Shown: one piece after another, positions 5,664-12,133 of the stretch
Layout: the number at the start of each line of letters is the position of its first letter
Position numbering within the stretch: position 1 is the stretch's first letter
IMG/VR virus record: IMGVR_UViG_3300032240_001155
Span: 1-28,854 of that record
Length of the DNA: 28,854 nucleotides
Source: a virus
Direction: 5' to 3' (one strand)
The notes under the pieces: generated by a model
The model's database searches: none
What the model was told of the DNA's origin: nothing
The model's input: only the letters and a program-made list of their open reading frames with translations
Position numbers and translations under genes: made by a program

Positions 5664-6077
5664 CTATCCGTCATTAGTAGGGAGTGTTCTCAACCCACTA
5701 AGTTTATCAATACTATCAATGTGATAGAAATCATCGTTCTCGCTTGCATCGATTAATGCAGGGTCCCCCAGGGAGTCAATGAAATCATTGATAGACTTAC
5801 TAATGTTTAATGCTTGGAATTCATCTGCAAAATCAAACCAGTCATATCCGTACTCTATCTCGGTCCTATGTTTTATAATGCTTGCAGTCTCTTCAGGTGT
5901 ACATGTGTAGATGATTCCAGTGTATGCCTTGCGAACTTCATCGTATACGGTTCCTTCACCTTCACGAATATACAAAGCAGGATTAATAGATATAACTTCG
6001 TCCCATGTAGTCTCTTTAGTCTCAACGTTATAGTCTTCTTTAAACCAAACGTTTAGGTCCCATAGTACTGTAGTCAT
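5664..6077 (-). CDS. Hypothetical acidic phage protein
   Basis: A 137-residue acidic protein starting MTTVLWDLNVWFKEDYN. It has several aromatic-acidic patches (YGYDWFDFADEF) and no recognisable catalytic motif. The ATG at 6077 overlaps the upstream stop (TAATG) and is preceded by GGAAGGA, so it is preferred over the in-frame ATG at 6089. Last gene of a four-gene operon from the TTGACA promoter at 6836-6864. A GACGGA/TCCGTC inverted repeat spans its stop codon. Confidence 0.7.
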   Translation of the reverse strand: MTTVLWDLNVWFKEDYNVETKETTWDEVISINPALYIREGEGTVYDEVRKAYTGIIYTCTPEETASIIKHRTEIEYGYDWFDFADEFQALNISKSINDFIDSLGDPALIDASENDDFYHIDSIDKLSGLRTLPTNDG

Positions 6078-6439
6078 TAGTCCTTCCAAACTGTAACGTT
6101 ACCGTCACCGTAACAGATATCGCAATCAGGGTTACCTTCGGCGGTATCTTCATCATAGCATTCACATGTCTCGTACTCACATACGGTAATACATATGTCA
6201 TCACCTTCACGCCATGCTACATCCGTAACGTAGTACTGGATACGGTTCACATGGTGATAGCCATTGACGATGTAAACACCGTTGTCGCCATCCATCTCGG
6301 TCCAAACGTTATGGTCGTCATGTGAGCGAACGTAATCTAGTTCTTCTCCATATGTTTCAAAAGATAAACCTTCATCAGTGATTGGATTGGTAATGGGTTT
6401 GTAGATTGCTTCCCACTGTTCGTTAGTCATATCACTCAT
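6077..6439 (-). CDS. Hypothetical protein with DnaJ-like CxxCxGxG zinc motif
   Basis: A 120-residue protein. The N-terminal 75 residues are acidic and aromatic; the C-terminal third has CEYETCECYDED and then CDICYGDG, the CxxCxGxG repeat of DnaJ zinc domains, so a small zinc centre near residues 87-114 is likely. GGAGAA precedes the ATG at 6439, which overlaps the upstream stop (ATGAGTGA); a second ATG lies three codons in. Could act as a protein or nucleic-acid adaptor; function unknown. Confidence 0.75.
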   Translation of the reverse strand: MSDMTNEQWEAIYKPITNPITDEGLSFETYGEELDYVRSHDDHNVWTEMDGDNGVYIVNGYHHVNRIQYYVTDVAWREGDDICITVCEYETCECYDEDTAEGNPDCDICYGDGNVTVWKD

Positions 6440-6605
6440 AGGATTCTCCGTACTGTGCTAGATAGGTCTTTGCTTGACTTGCTTCCCATTCATCGTGGGT
6501 AGGACAGAATTCACAGTTACCTTCACAAATGTCGCAAAAGGAATTGCAATCAAAACTGCCATGGTGTTTAGGACAAACAACCTTCTCGCAATCGCACTCA
6601 CTCAT
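6432..6605 (-). CDS. Cysteine-rich zinc-binding microprotein
   Basis: A 57-residue protein with ten cysteines, mainly in its first 37 residues (CDC, C, C, FCDIC, NCEFC) plus two adjacent histidines (PKHHG). The ATG at 6605 overlaps the upstream stop as ATGAGTGA, so it is preferred over the longer frame from 6641. Probably binds two zinc ions; function unknown. Confidence 0.75.
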   Translation of the reverse strand: MSECDCEKVVCPKHHGSFDCNSFCDICEGNCEFCPTHDEWEASQAKTYLAQYGESYE

Positions 6606-6804
6606 CTTCAGGCAACTCATCAAATGTGTTGATAGACTCAATGTCAGTTGAATACCAATCGTGGGTGTATCCTAGTTCAGATGAATAAGGTTTCCACTCT
6701 TGCGATAGGTCTAGGGCTTTTTGTTCTGCTTCTTCATAACTATCTGCTTCCACCTGATACTCGGTGTCAAAGTGAAAGGATAGGGTTACATCAAATGTTG
6801 CCAA
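6598..6804 (-). CDS. DpnD/PcfM-like small protein
   Basis: A 68-residue protein starting at TTG (6802-6804). A beta-strand segment (FDVTLSFHFDTEYQVEA) is followed by a helix (SYEEAEQKALDLSQEW) and an acidic end with ESINTFDELPED, the layout of the DpnD/PcfM-like family found on phages and plasmids, whose function is unknown. It resembles 8103..8327. It leads a four-gene operon driven by a consensus promoter. Confidence 0.7.
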   Translation of the reverse strand: MATFDVTLSFHFDTEYQVEADSYEEAEQKALDLSQEWKPYSSELGYTHDWYSTDIESINTFDELPEDE

Positions 6805-6835
6805 GGGTTACTCTTTCTCTAAGGGTTATAATTCA

Positions 6836-6864
6836 ATTATACAGTATGGGTTACTGTTTGTCAA
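6836..6864 (-). promoter_or_regulatory. Consensus TTGACA-N17-TATAAT promoter for the 6804-to-5664 operon
   Basis: TATAAT (6836-6841), exactly 17 bases, TTGACA (6859-6864). It lacks the GTCGGTGG box and its upstream half lies in the 3' end of the preceding gene. Confidence 0.9.
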
Positions 6865-7066
6865 GGTCTTCACGCATAAAGATTAGGTCGTATATTAGTT
6901 TATATACATTAGCATATGCGTCTAGTTTACCTTCCCAATATCTGGTGTCTTCATCCTGTTCTGCTGCATACTCTTCTGCTTCTAGGATTAGGCTCTTTAA
7001 CTCACCATGCACTAGGTCGTGGATAGGGATAGACATATCACTAATTGCTTTAGGATTGATATTCAT
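6851..7066 (-). CDS. Small acidic helical protein
   Basis: A 71-residue protein with a long predicted helix (HGELKSLILEAEEYAAEQDED...). ATGA overlap with the preceding gene's TGA shows coupling. Its 3' end contains the -35 of the next promoter. A repeat of IYDLIFMREDLDKQ-type charge ends it. Function unknown. Confidence 0.75.
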   Translation of the reverse strand: MNINPKAISDMSIPIHDLVHGELKSLILEAEEYAAEQDEDTRYWEGKLDAYANVYKLIYDLIFMREDLDKQ

Positions 7067-7293
7067 CGGAAGATACTCCAGCCACCAAAGTCACCTAGGT
7101 CTACAACATAACGTTGCACGGCTGACCATGCACTTTCACCCTTGAAATACTTAGTAGTCTTTTTAGACTTCACTCGGTAATAATCACGGTAGTTAGAGGC
7201 TTCGTAAACGGTAGCCACATCAGAATGATACAATTCATCCCAATACGATACATCAGATACTCTTGTTGATTTTTCTACATAGTTTATTGTCAT
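7063..7293 (-). CDS. Small hypothetical protein, leaderless
   Basis: A 76-residue protein, MTINYVEKSTRVSDVSYWDE onward, rich in Tyr and Lys, with a YRVKSKKTTKYFKGESAW segment that may form beta strands. TATAAT ends six bases before this ATG, so 7293 is chosen over the in-frame ATG at 7311, which precedes the -10. Function unknown. Confidence 0.7.
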   Translation of the reverse strand: MTINYVEKSTRVSDVSYWDELYHSDVATVYEASNYRDYYRVKSKKTTKYFKGESAWSAVQRYVVDLGDFGGWSIFR

Positions 7294-7299
7294 GTACCT

Positions 7300-7323
7300 A
7301 TTATAACGCATACCACCGACATT
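7300..7323 (-). promoter_or_regulatory. Minus-strand promoter module (for gene 7063..7293)
   Basis: TATAAT (7300-7305), seven bases, AATGTCGGTGG; leaderless start. Upstream (7330-7362) it has two TTACGAAGG copies flanking ATTTCCCTGG. Confidence 0.85.
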
Positions 7324-7430
7324 GTATATATGCCTTCGTAAATCCAGGGAAATTGTTATACCTTCGTAATCGAACTTTTATGTTTAGCATGGCTACTTGA
7401 CATAATAATTTTCGGCGCACAAATTGAAGC

Positions 7431-7454
7431 CCCTACTTCAAAAAGAAGTAAGGG
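7431..7454 (-). terminator. Terminator hairpin overlapping a gene end
   Basis: CCCTTACTTC/GAAGTAGGG stem with a TTTTT loop, inside the 3' end of 7433..7570, followed on the minus strand by AATTTGTGCGCC. Confidence 0.6.
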
Positions 7455-7570
7455 TCAACAATCCGCAACCGTAGCATGTTTAGAATAGTAGATGTAGGAA
7501 GTTCATCAACATTGGGAATCTCAATGAACGAGTCAATGAGTTCCAAGATAGTTTCTTTATCACTTTTCAT
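7433..7570 (-). CDS. Small hypothetical protein
   Basis: A 45-residue protein: MKSDKETILELIDSFIEIPN followed by ELPTSTILNMLRLRIVD. Helical, with a hydrophobic C-terminus. Its ATG lies inside the last codons of 7560..7799 (ATGAAAAGTGA), which indicates coupling; the terminator hairpin covers its last codons. Last gene of the seven-gene operon starting at 8777. Confidence 0.7.
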   Translation of the reverse strand: MKSDKETILELIDSFIEIPNVDELPTSTILNMLRLRIVDPYFFLK

Positions 7571-7799
7571 TTACTTCTACTACATCTATCATCTGATAAA
7601 GGTCATTGTACTTTATACTGTTGTACAATGCATCCAGTAGTTCACTATGAGCATAGTTTTTCATTTGCTCTTCCGTGCGTGGTTCAAGGGTCTCCCCTTC
7701 TTCAAGTTCGCTTTCAAGATACTCTCTCTCACTCTCAGTGTATCCGTCTTCTTCAAACTCAAAGTCCCAGATAATCTGTGCTCTAAATGTTTTAGGCAT
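7560..7799 (-). CDS. Acidic hypothetical protein, distantly DpnD/PcfM-like
   Basis: A 79-residue very acidic protein: a strand-like start (KTFRAQIIWDFEFEEDG), a Glu-rich helical middle, and YNDLYQMIDVVEVNEK at the end. The strand-helix-strand arrangement resembles 6598 and 8103 but similarity is weak. AAGGAG sits five bases before the ATG and overlaps the stop of the preceding microprotein gene. Function unknown. Confidence 0.75.
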   Translation of the reverse strand: MPKTFRAQIIWDFEFEEDGYTESEREYLESELEEGETLEPRTEEQMKNYAHSELLDALYNSIKYNDLYQMIDVVEVNEK

Positions 7800-7808
7800 G
7801 TTGCTCCT

Positions 7809-7874
7809 TTACTGCATAAGAAATATAGTAAGCACCACAATTGATGCAATAATCACAAATGAAAGTGTGTTCAC
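7809..7874 (-). CDS. 21-residue membrane microprotein
   Basis: GTG-started frame of 21 residues, almost entirely one hydrophobic helix (Phe, Val, Ile, Leu, Ala), ending in Met-Gln. AAGGAG is four bases upstream of the GTG, and its stop overlaps the ribosome site of the next gene. It resembles the microproteins at 13271 and 19598 in size and design. Too short for a domain match; a regulator of a membrane protein or a holin-like role is possible. Confidence 0.55.
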   Translation of the reverse strand: MNTLSFVIIASIVVLTIFLMQ

Positions 7875-7886
7875 ACTTCTCCTTTT

Positions 7887-8006
7887 TTATTTTGGGCATT
7901 TTTTATGTCCTATCTTTTTAGCAGTAGATTTCCAACGTCTACCGCATTCTCTACAATCGTAGAAATCGTGGTCTCCATCACCTTTCATTTTACGAACAGG
8001 TATCAA
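7887..8006 (-). CDS. Small zinc-ribbon protein
   Basis: A 39-residue protein from a TTG that overlaps the upstream TGA (TTGA); FYDCRECGRRWKST is a clear zinc knuckle and a third Cys comes near the end (KKCPK), so a half-ribbon or dimeric zinc site is likely. GAGGG lies just upstream. An internal ATG (7988) would give 33 residues with the same knuckles. Nucleic-acid binding is plausible. Confidence 0.65.
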   Translation of the reverse strand: MIPVRKMKGDGDHDFYDCRECGRRWKSTAKKIGHKKCPK

Positions 8007-8110
8007 TGCACACCCTCGTCATTCTCGCAACCTTGGTCAAAGCATTCTTGGCAATACAATCTAGAATAGAGTTCAGTCTCAATACAACCATTACAGGCAC
8101 ACTCACTCAA
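8003..8110 (-). CDS. Cysteine-rich zinc-binding microprotein
   Basis: A 35-residue protein with six cysteines (CACNGC near residues 4-9, CQEC at 20-23, C at 28) and a final His. The TTG start overlaps the upstream stop as TTGAGTGA, the same overlap geometry as the ATGAGTGA at 6605. Zinc binding is inferred; function unknown. Confidence 0.6.
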   Translation of the reverse strand: MSECACNGCIETELYSRLYCQECFDQGCENDEGVH

Positions 8111-8327
8111 CTTCGTCTTCTTCTTCGCATTCGCATTCGTCTTCTGGATTGTCGCACTCTTCGCAGTGGTCATACTCTTCTACATCAATGCTCTCAACGC
8201 TGTCGTAGATTAGAGTGGCGTTGTCGCCATAATAAGAATGCCAAGCAAGTTGTTCGGCTTCTTCTGGTGAGTTTGCTTCAATGTCTCCGTCATAATTGAC
8301 TTGGACTTTTACATAGTATTTTTTCAT
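8103..8327 (-). CDS. DpnD/PcfM-like protein with acidic Cys-rich tail
   Basis: A 74-residue protein. KKYYVKVQVNYDGDIEANSPEEAEQLA is the strand-helix start of the DpnD/PcfM-like family, VESIDVEEYD follows, and the tail has HCEECDNPEDECEC before a Glu/Asp run, a possible zinc site. A paralogue of 6598..6804 with an added metal motif. No promoter of its own is seen; it follows 8346..8777 after 18 bases. Confidence 0.75.
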   Translation of the reverse strand: MKKYYVKVQVNYDGDIEANSPEEAEQLAWHSYYGDNATLIYDSVESIDVEEYDHCEECDNPEDECECEEEDEVE

Positions 8328-8345
8328 AGGGTTTGTCTCTTTCTG

Positions 8346-8777
8346 TTAGGATACCATTGTAGCAGGAACCACCGACATCTTGTCCTGTGGGTAGTTCCTA
8401 GCGTAGTTTTGCCATACGGATAGGTTTGTTTCTAGGCGGTCTCCAAAGATACGAACATGGTCAGCAAGGTCAATAGTCTTATCACTGATTAGTGGATACA
8501 ACTCTTCAACAGTGATGTCTAGGTAGCCGTTGTTGCCATTCTTGCCCCAGTAGTTTATAGGCAACTTGCCGTCTTTGTCTGCGAACCAGCCAACGCCTTC
8601 GGTGATTACAGTAGCAAGACCATTCTTGCCATTTACGATTGCCATTTGTTCGGCGGTAATGTCTGCGTCTTGATTATTGAAACGCTGTTTGATTAGAGCA
8701 GTAGCCTTATCAACATCTAGTAGGTGAACGATAGTGCCTTTGGTGCGTAGTGAATAGCGGTCTGGATAGGTGGACAT
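8346..8777 (-). CDS. Hypothetical phage protein
   Basis: A 143-residue protein, MSTYPDRYSLRTKGTIVHLL onward, with mixed alpha/beta character and no recognised catalytic motif; residues 30-65 include ADITAEQMAIVNGKNGLATVI. It leads a seven-gene operon of small zinc and acidic proteins down to 7433. AGAGAAAGAG lies upstream of the ATG at 8777; a longer frame from 8819 would include the promoter. Function unknown. Confidence 0.75.
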   Translation of the reverse strand: MSTYPDRYSLRTKGTIVHLLDVDKATALIKQRFNNQDADITAEQMAIVNGKNGLATVITEGVGWFADKDGKLPINYWGKNGNNGYLDITVEELYPLISDKTIDLADHVRIFGDRLETNLSVWQNYARNYPQDKMSVVPATMVS

Positions 8778-8807
8778 TGTGTCTCTTTCTCTTGGGTTAT
8801 AGTATCC

Positions 8808-8831
8808 ATTATACAGCATACCTACGACATT
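8808..8831 (-). promoter_or_regulatory. Minus-strand promoter module, variant box (for operon from 8777)
   Basis: TATAAT (8808-8813), seven bases, AATGTCGTAGG variant; about 25-base leader. Upstream: TTACGAA and ATTTCCCCG boxes. Confidence 0.8.
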
Positions 8832-8926
8832 GTAAATAGGCAGTTTCGGGGAAATTATTTAGCGTTCGTAATTAGATTATTATACTTACCATGGCTATTA
8901 GTGAAATTTTTTGCGCACCGTTTTTG

Positions 8927-8998
8927 CAGTCCCAGAGAGAATCGAACTCTCGCCACCAGGATGAAAACCTGGCGTTCTAACCACTAAACTATGGGACC
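8927..8998 (-). tRNA. tRNA-Glu (anticodon UUC)
   Basis: Complete cloverleaf on the minus strand: a 7-bp acceptor stem beginning GGTCCCA (last pair G-T), D-loop TTTAGTGGTTAGAAC, anticodon arm CCAGG/CCTGG with loop TTTTCAT (anticodon TTC), and T-arm with GTTCGATTC. Discriminator base G, and CCA is not encoded. It lies 41 bases downstream of the DUF932 gene on the same strand and is probably processed from that transcript. Phage tRNAs can offset codon-usage differences from the host. Confidence 0.95.
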
Positions 8999-9038
8999 GA
9001 GTGGTGAGCAGTTTGAAATCATACTCAGGATTTTGAGA

Positions 9039-10058
9039 CTAAGCCATTACGACAGATTGAACAATCTTCATCAGGCGGTTCTTCTCGGCGTTGATTACAG
9101 GGTCAAAGCCAGAAGCCGAAGCGAGAATACTCTCGTTGTCTCCACCACGACTTGAACGATACCAATCTAGGCGTTCGGTTAGAGCGTTGTATGCTCCCCA
9201 AGCAGTGCCAGAGATAGTGTCGTTGTATTGCCCAACATAAATAGCGTTTAGCAAATCAACTTTGGTGTCGTGCTTCTTGAATGAACCCTTGCTGTCTTTT
9301 TCAGGAGCAGGGTAAGCAAGCAAAACAATCTCGTCAAACTGTGCCTTAGTGATTTCCTTTTCAATCATAGCATTAGCCATAACAGAAAACTCGTCAATGT
9401 ATTTGTGAGCAAGACCGAGTGCTTCACGAGCAACCGCAATCTTACCTTCGGCAGTTTGAGTGTGTCTAATCTTGAATGACTGCTTAGACGCATTCTTACC
9501 CTTGAATGAAGATAGAGCAAGGTTGAGAGTGTTAGCACACACAACACGAACAGGCGTGATACTTGCCTGAATAGCAACCGAACCATCGTGAGAAGTGTTG
9601 ATTAGAAGATAGTTATCAATCTTATCAGCACGACCATTAGGGTCAAGAGTAATGCTATCAGCGAGAGCGATAGAGCCGAACACTTGACGACCACCCTTGA
9701 TAGAGCCAGCAGTTTCCCAACGACCACCGCCGTCTAGAATGTTGTCTCCAAACGAGAATAGGTCTTCGTTCTGTAACACCTTGTAACGCTCACCAACGAC
9801 ACCAAGAATGTCGTTTTGGTCTTTGTCAAAAGGGTTAGTGCGAGTAACGAATGAGTAAGTCTTGTCGCTTGCGAAAGTGTCAGGGATAGCGACATCTTCA
9901 AGGCGAACATTCCATTCGTCAAGGTGAGCGAGTTTTAGCATTTCGCTCGTGGTTACTGCTTCATCAAAGACTGTTCCCAATCCGTGCCAAGCAGGTTGGC
10001 GAAGACTTGCGAAGGTTGCTTCGCCTGTTGCTTCGTCTATTTCTAGTTCGTGAGCCAT
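9039..10058 (-). CDS. DUF932 family phage/plasmid protein
   Basis: A 339-residue member of the DUF932 (phage/plasmid-like TIGR03299) family. Recognisable features are AWHGLGTVFDEAVTT near the N-terminus, VLQNEDLFSFGDNIL around residues 95-110, GRQVFGSIAL, and SIRVVCANTLNLAL-type sequence in the middle (ITPVRVVCANTLNLAL). The family is common in actinophages and plasmids; its biochemical role is not established. GAAAGGTG precedes the ATG at 10058; the GTG at 10067 is too close to that site. It shares a transcript with the tRNA-Glu. Confidence 0.9.
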   Translation of the reverse strand: MAHELEIDEATGEATFASLRQPAWHGLGTVFDEAVTTSEMLKLAHLDEWNVRLEDVAIPDTFASDKTYSFVTRTNPFDKDQNDILGVVGERYKVLQNEDLFSFGDNILDGGGRWETAGSIKGGRQVFGSIALADSITLDPNGRADKIDNYLLINTSHDGSVAIQASITPVRVVCANTLNLALSSFKGKNASKQSFKIRHTQTAEGKIAVAREALGLAHKYIDEFSVMANAMIEKEITKAQFDEIVLLAYPAPEKDSKGSFKKHDTKVDLLNAIYVGQYNDTISGTAWGAYNALTERLDWYRSSRGGDNESILASASGFDPVINAEKNRLMKIVQSVVMA

Positions 10059-10103
10059 AAGACACACCTTTCATTAGTAGTGATTTTTTTTGTTGATAGT
10101 CCT

Positions 10104-10127
10104 ATTATACACCCACCCACCGACATT
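10104..10127 (-). promoter_or_regulatory. Minus-strand promoter module (DUF932 gene)
   Basis: TATAAT (10104-10109), seven bases, AATGTCGGTGG with TTTACA at the -35 position. The leader is about 40 bases and starts with an ATCAACAAAA segment shared with the next two units. Confidence 0.85.
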
Positions 10128-10201
10128 GTAAATAGTCTAGGCAAAAATAGTTGCATTCGTAACAGTATTGTTACAAATCGGGGGCGCAGCAAATCTTGCG
10201 C

Positions 10202-10231
10202 AAAAAAATCCCCCTGCCATTTCTAGCAGGG
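10202..10231 (-). terminator. Rho-independent terminator
   Basis: CCCTGC/GCAGGG stem followed on the minus strand by GGATTTTTTTGCGC. It is separated from the stop at 10369 by about 130 bases of untranslated, hairpin-rich sequence (inverted repeat at about 10317-10350 and 10278-10302). Confidence 0.8.
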
Positions 10232-10368
10232 AGATTAGCGAAAGTATTTTACCTGTCTAGTCGCTACCCCAATTCAGGAAGCAGTTTAGACACTTGCTCA
10301 GGTGTTTGGCTAACACAAGCCCTGTGATTTACCCTTACGGAACAGGGGGCTAGGGGAAGCCAATGGTT

Positions 10369-10821
10369 TTACAGCAGTTCCAAAACGCTGTTGTAAGCAG
10401 ATGAAGTGATTGTTTCCTGCTCACTCATACGAAGCAGTTTGAGTGTCTTTTCCAACTCACTCTTTTTAGAGCCGTAGGTGCGACCATAGTAGCCATTTGG
10501 CTCTGGGTTCTCTGGCTCTTTTGGCTTTACCAACTCGGCAGTTAGTTCCTTGCCGATTGTGATTTCCACAGAGTTGTTGTAGTTGGTGCTAACACGAATG
10601 TTCTCGTTGTAGTCTTCGTTAGACAGCAACTCAGTTCCACGAGTGTTTAGCAGGTCAGTTAGAAGACGAACAACCGATTGGGTGTAGGCTTCTAGGTCTG
10701 CCTTGTATTGTGCCTTGCGAGCAGGGTAGGTAGCAATGTCTTCGTTGATTTGAGCAATCTTCTGCTCAATCATCTCAATGACTTTGCCTGTTGGTATTTT
10801 TACTGAAATGGCTCTTGCCAT
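10369..10821 (-). CDS. Coiled-coil hypothetical protein
   Basis: A 150-residue protein. Residues 1-60 form a long charged helix (IEMIEQKIAQINEDIATYPARK...), a proline-rich segment (KPKEPENPEPNGYYG) sits near residue 105, and a second helix ends it (KSELEKTLKLLRMSEQ). AAGGAG lies six bases before the ATG at 10821. Dimeric structural or adaptor role possible; function unknown. Confidence 0.8.
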   Translation of the reverse strand: MARAISVKIPTGKVIEMIEQKIAQINEDIATYPARKAQYKADLEAYTQSVVRLLTDLLNTRGTELLSNEDYNENIRVSTNYNNSVEITIGKELTAELVKPKEPENPEPNGYYGRTYGSKKSELEKTLKLLRMSEQETITSSAYNSVLELL

Positions 10822-10864
10822 AGTTATCTCCTTGTTTGTAGGGTTATTTTTTGTTGATAGGTCT

Positions 10865-10888
10865 ATTATAGCGGAGACCACCGACATT
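10865..10888 (-). promoter_or_regulatory. Minus-strand promoter module (for gene 10369..10821)
   Basis: TATAAT (10865-10870), seven bases, AATGTCGGTGG; leader of about 38 bases with ATCAACAAAA and a strong AAGGAG site. Confidence 0.85.
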
Positions 10889-10943
10889 TTGGGGTGAGCA
10901 GTTTTTTATGCCAGACTTGCTCAGGTCAGCCCCTAAAAGGGAA

Positions 10944-11105
10944 TTACGCTAGGACAGTTCCCTGAGCCGAAGTCCAGTGGGACTTTCCGTCAATGTCCAA
11001 ACGAAGACGGAACGAGCCGTTCTTGTTCTGTGCGATTTCCTGAACCACGCCAACGAACTTGTTGGTCTTGGTCTCGTAGCGGTCGCCTACCTTGATTTCT
11101 GGCAT
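10944..11105 (-). CDS. Small SH3/KOW-like beta-barrel protein
   Basis: A 53-residue protein: MPEIKVGDRYETKTNKFVGV, VQEIAQNKNGSFRLRLDIDG, then KSHWTSAQGTVLA. The VGDRY...FVGVVQEI pattern suggests a tiny SH3-like barrel as in KOW-type nucleic-acid-binding domains. The longer frame from 11201 lies in the 5' leader and contains the promoter. It has two promoters (11169-11197 and 11267-11290) and a hairpin-containing leader (ATCAAC/GTTGGT). Confidence 0.75.
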   Translation of the reverse strand: MPEIKVGDRYETKTNKFVGVVQEIAQNKNGSFRLRLDIDGKSHWTSAQGTVLA

Positions 11106-11168
11106 TTGTATCTCATTTCTCCCGAAGGGCTTGTGTTGCTTGTAATACCAACTTTTGTTGATACTTCT

Positions 11169-11197
11169 ATTATACAGGAAGAAAAGCCATAAGTCAA
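11169..11197 (-). promoter_or_regulatory. TTGACT-N17-TATAAT promoter P2 for gene 10944..11105
   Basis: TATAAT (11169-11174), 17 bases, TTGACT (11192-11197); no GTCGGTGG box. It lies downstream of TTACGAA and TTTTTTCCAG boxes. Confidence 0.85.
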
Positions 11198-11266
11198 GCA
11201 CATTCTGGAAAAAAGTTTTCCGTTTCGTAAATAGTTTCTTGCTTTGCTTTTCTTGCCTATGTATCC

Positions 11267-11290
11267 ATTATACAGGACACCACCGACATT
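11267..11290 (-). promoter_or_regulatory. Minus-strand promoter module P1 for gene 10944..11105
   Basis: TATAAT (11267-11272), seven bases, AATGTCGGTGG. It gives a long leader that reads through P2; no coding frame is seen between the two promoters. Confidence 0.8.
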
Positions 11291-11349
11291 GTAAATAGGA
11301 AATGCCACTTCGTAACACAACTGTAACATTTTGGGGCGCAGAATTTGGG

Positions 11350-11372
11350 TGAGCAGTTTTATAACTTGCTCA
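11350..11372 (-). repeat. Conserved hairpin, CCTGAGCAAGT...ACTGCTCA
   Basis: Stem TGAGCA/TGCTCA after the gene ending at 11401. Related hairpins lie at 10895-10923 and 10278-10302, and a degenerate copy at 9003-9034. No T-run follows, so it may be an RNA-processing or stabilising element. Confidence 0.55.
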
Positions 11373-11400
11373 GGTTAGTCTTAGAGAAAGAAAGGGAACT

Positions 11401-11883
11401 CTAAGACACATCACGCCAATCATTAGTGTCGTGTTCGCTCTCCAAGACTTCGGCATCTTCAAAGTCGGTGTAGAACTCAACACGCTCAACATAACAAGAA
11501 CTCGCAACATCATCAGGGTCAGCACCATAAGGCACTTCCAAAGTGGCGGTAGCGGTAATGTCGTATTGAATGGTAATGTGTTTAGTTAGAGTAATAGCGT
11601 CAAAGATGTCTGCGATACGCTTGGCAACATCTAACTCAATCTCTTCGTCATCAAGCAACTCTTTTAGCACTGCTTCAAGTTGGTTTTCGTGAGTGTTGTA
11701 TTTATCACGCAAGCGGTAGATAAGAGTATCCTTATCGGCAACAAGAGTATTGGTTCGCTCTATCTGTGCCTGTAAGTCTTCAATCTGCTTCTTGTATTGT
11801 AGCAATACAGGGTGTTCGCTTGATACTGCTACTAGGTCGCCTACAACTTCTAGGATTTCTGGGGTCTGGTTTTCGTTTTCCAT
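11401..11883 (-). CDS. Coiled-coil hypothetical protein
   Basis: A 160-residue protein. Residues 25-75 form a coiled coil (LLQYKKQIEDLQAQIERTNTL...), residues 76-95 are acidic, and the C-terminal half (ITIQYDITATATLEVPYGAD) looks beta-stranded and ends in an acidic tail. Similar layouts occur in mycobacteriophage proteins of unknown function. AAGAAAGAAG precedes the ATG. Function unknown. Confidence 0.8.
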   Translation of the reverse strand: MENENQTPEILEVVGDLVAVSSEHPVLLQYKKQIEDLQAQIERTNTLVADKDTLIYRLRDKYNTHENQLEAVLKELLDDEEIELDVAKRIADIFDAITLTKHITIQYDITATATLEVPYGADPDDVASSCYVERVEFYTDFEDAEVLESEHDTNDWRDVS

Positions 11884-11908
11884 TTTCTTCTTTCTTGTTT
11901 AGGGTTCT

Positions 11909-11932
11909 ATTATACAGGCAACCACCGACATT
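11909..11932 (-). promoter_or_regulatory. Minus-strand promoter module (for gene 11401..11883)
   Basis: TATAAT (11909-11914), seven bases, AATGTCGGTGG. The TAA stop of the upstream gene (11931-11933) overlaps the start of the box, TAATGTCGG. Confidence 0.85.
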
Positions 11933-12056
11933 ATAAAAACTCGAATGGGTCTCTGTCTTGGAAGATGTCTTCTAGGTCTTGCATAGAATAATCTTGGGGG
12001 TTTTCGTAGTAGTCTCGTAAGGCTTCTAGGATTTCTTCTGCTTGTTCATCTTTCAT
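11931..12056 (-). CDS. Small acidic hypothetical protein, leaderless
   Basis: A 41-residue acidic protein: MKDEQAEEILEALRDYYENP then a DLEDIFQDRDPFEF end. The DEQAE-x-x-L segment resembles 13080..13181, so they may be related. ATG lies six bases after TATAAT (leaderless). Its stop codon is fused to the promoter box of the next unit. Function unknown. Confidence 0.75.
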   Translation of the reverse strand: MKDEQAEEILEALRDYYENPQDYSMQDLEDIFQDRDPFEFL

Positions 12057-12062
12057 AGTTCT

Positions 12063-12086
12063 ATTATACAGGGGACCACTGACATT
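12063..12086 (-). promoter_or_regulatory. Minus-strand promoter module (for gene 11931..12056)
   Basis: TATAAT (12063-12068), seven bases, AATGTCAGTGG; AGAACT separates the -10 from the ATG. Confidence 0.85.
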
Positions 12087-12109
12087 TAACCTGCCCTGGA
12101 TTTTTGCGC

Positions 12110-12133
12110 AAAAAAGTAGAGGCTATGCCCCTA
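12110..12133 (-). terminator. Rho-independent terminator containing a stop codon
   Basis: GTAGGGGC/GCCTCTAC stem followed on the minus strand by TTTTTTGCGC. The TAG stop of 12123..12674 lies in the loop side. Confidence 0.8.

Noticed and set aside
10232-10368. Possible 19-codon ORF and others in the gap after 10369
   Set aside because: No start signal; the stretch forms hairpins before the terminator and is better read as a 3' untranslated region.
11087-11329. 80-codon minus-strand ORF before the SH3-like gene
   Set aside because: It starts upstream of P1, reads through both promoters and overlaps the real gene out of frame.
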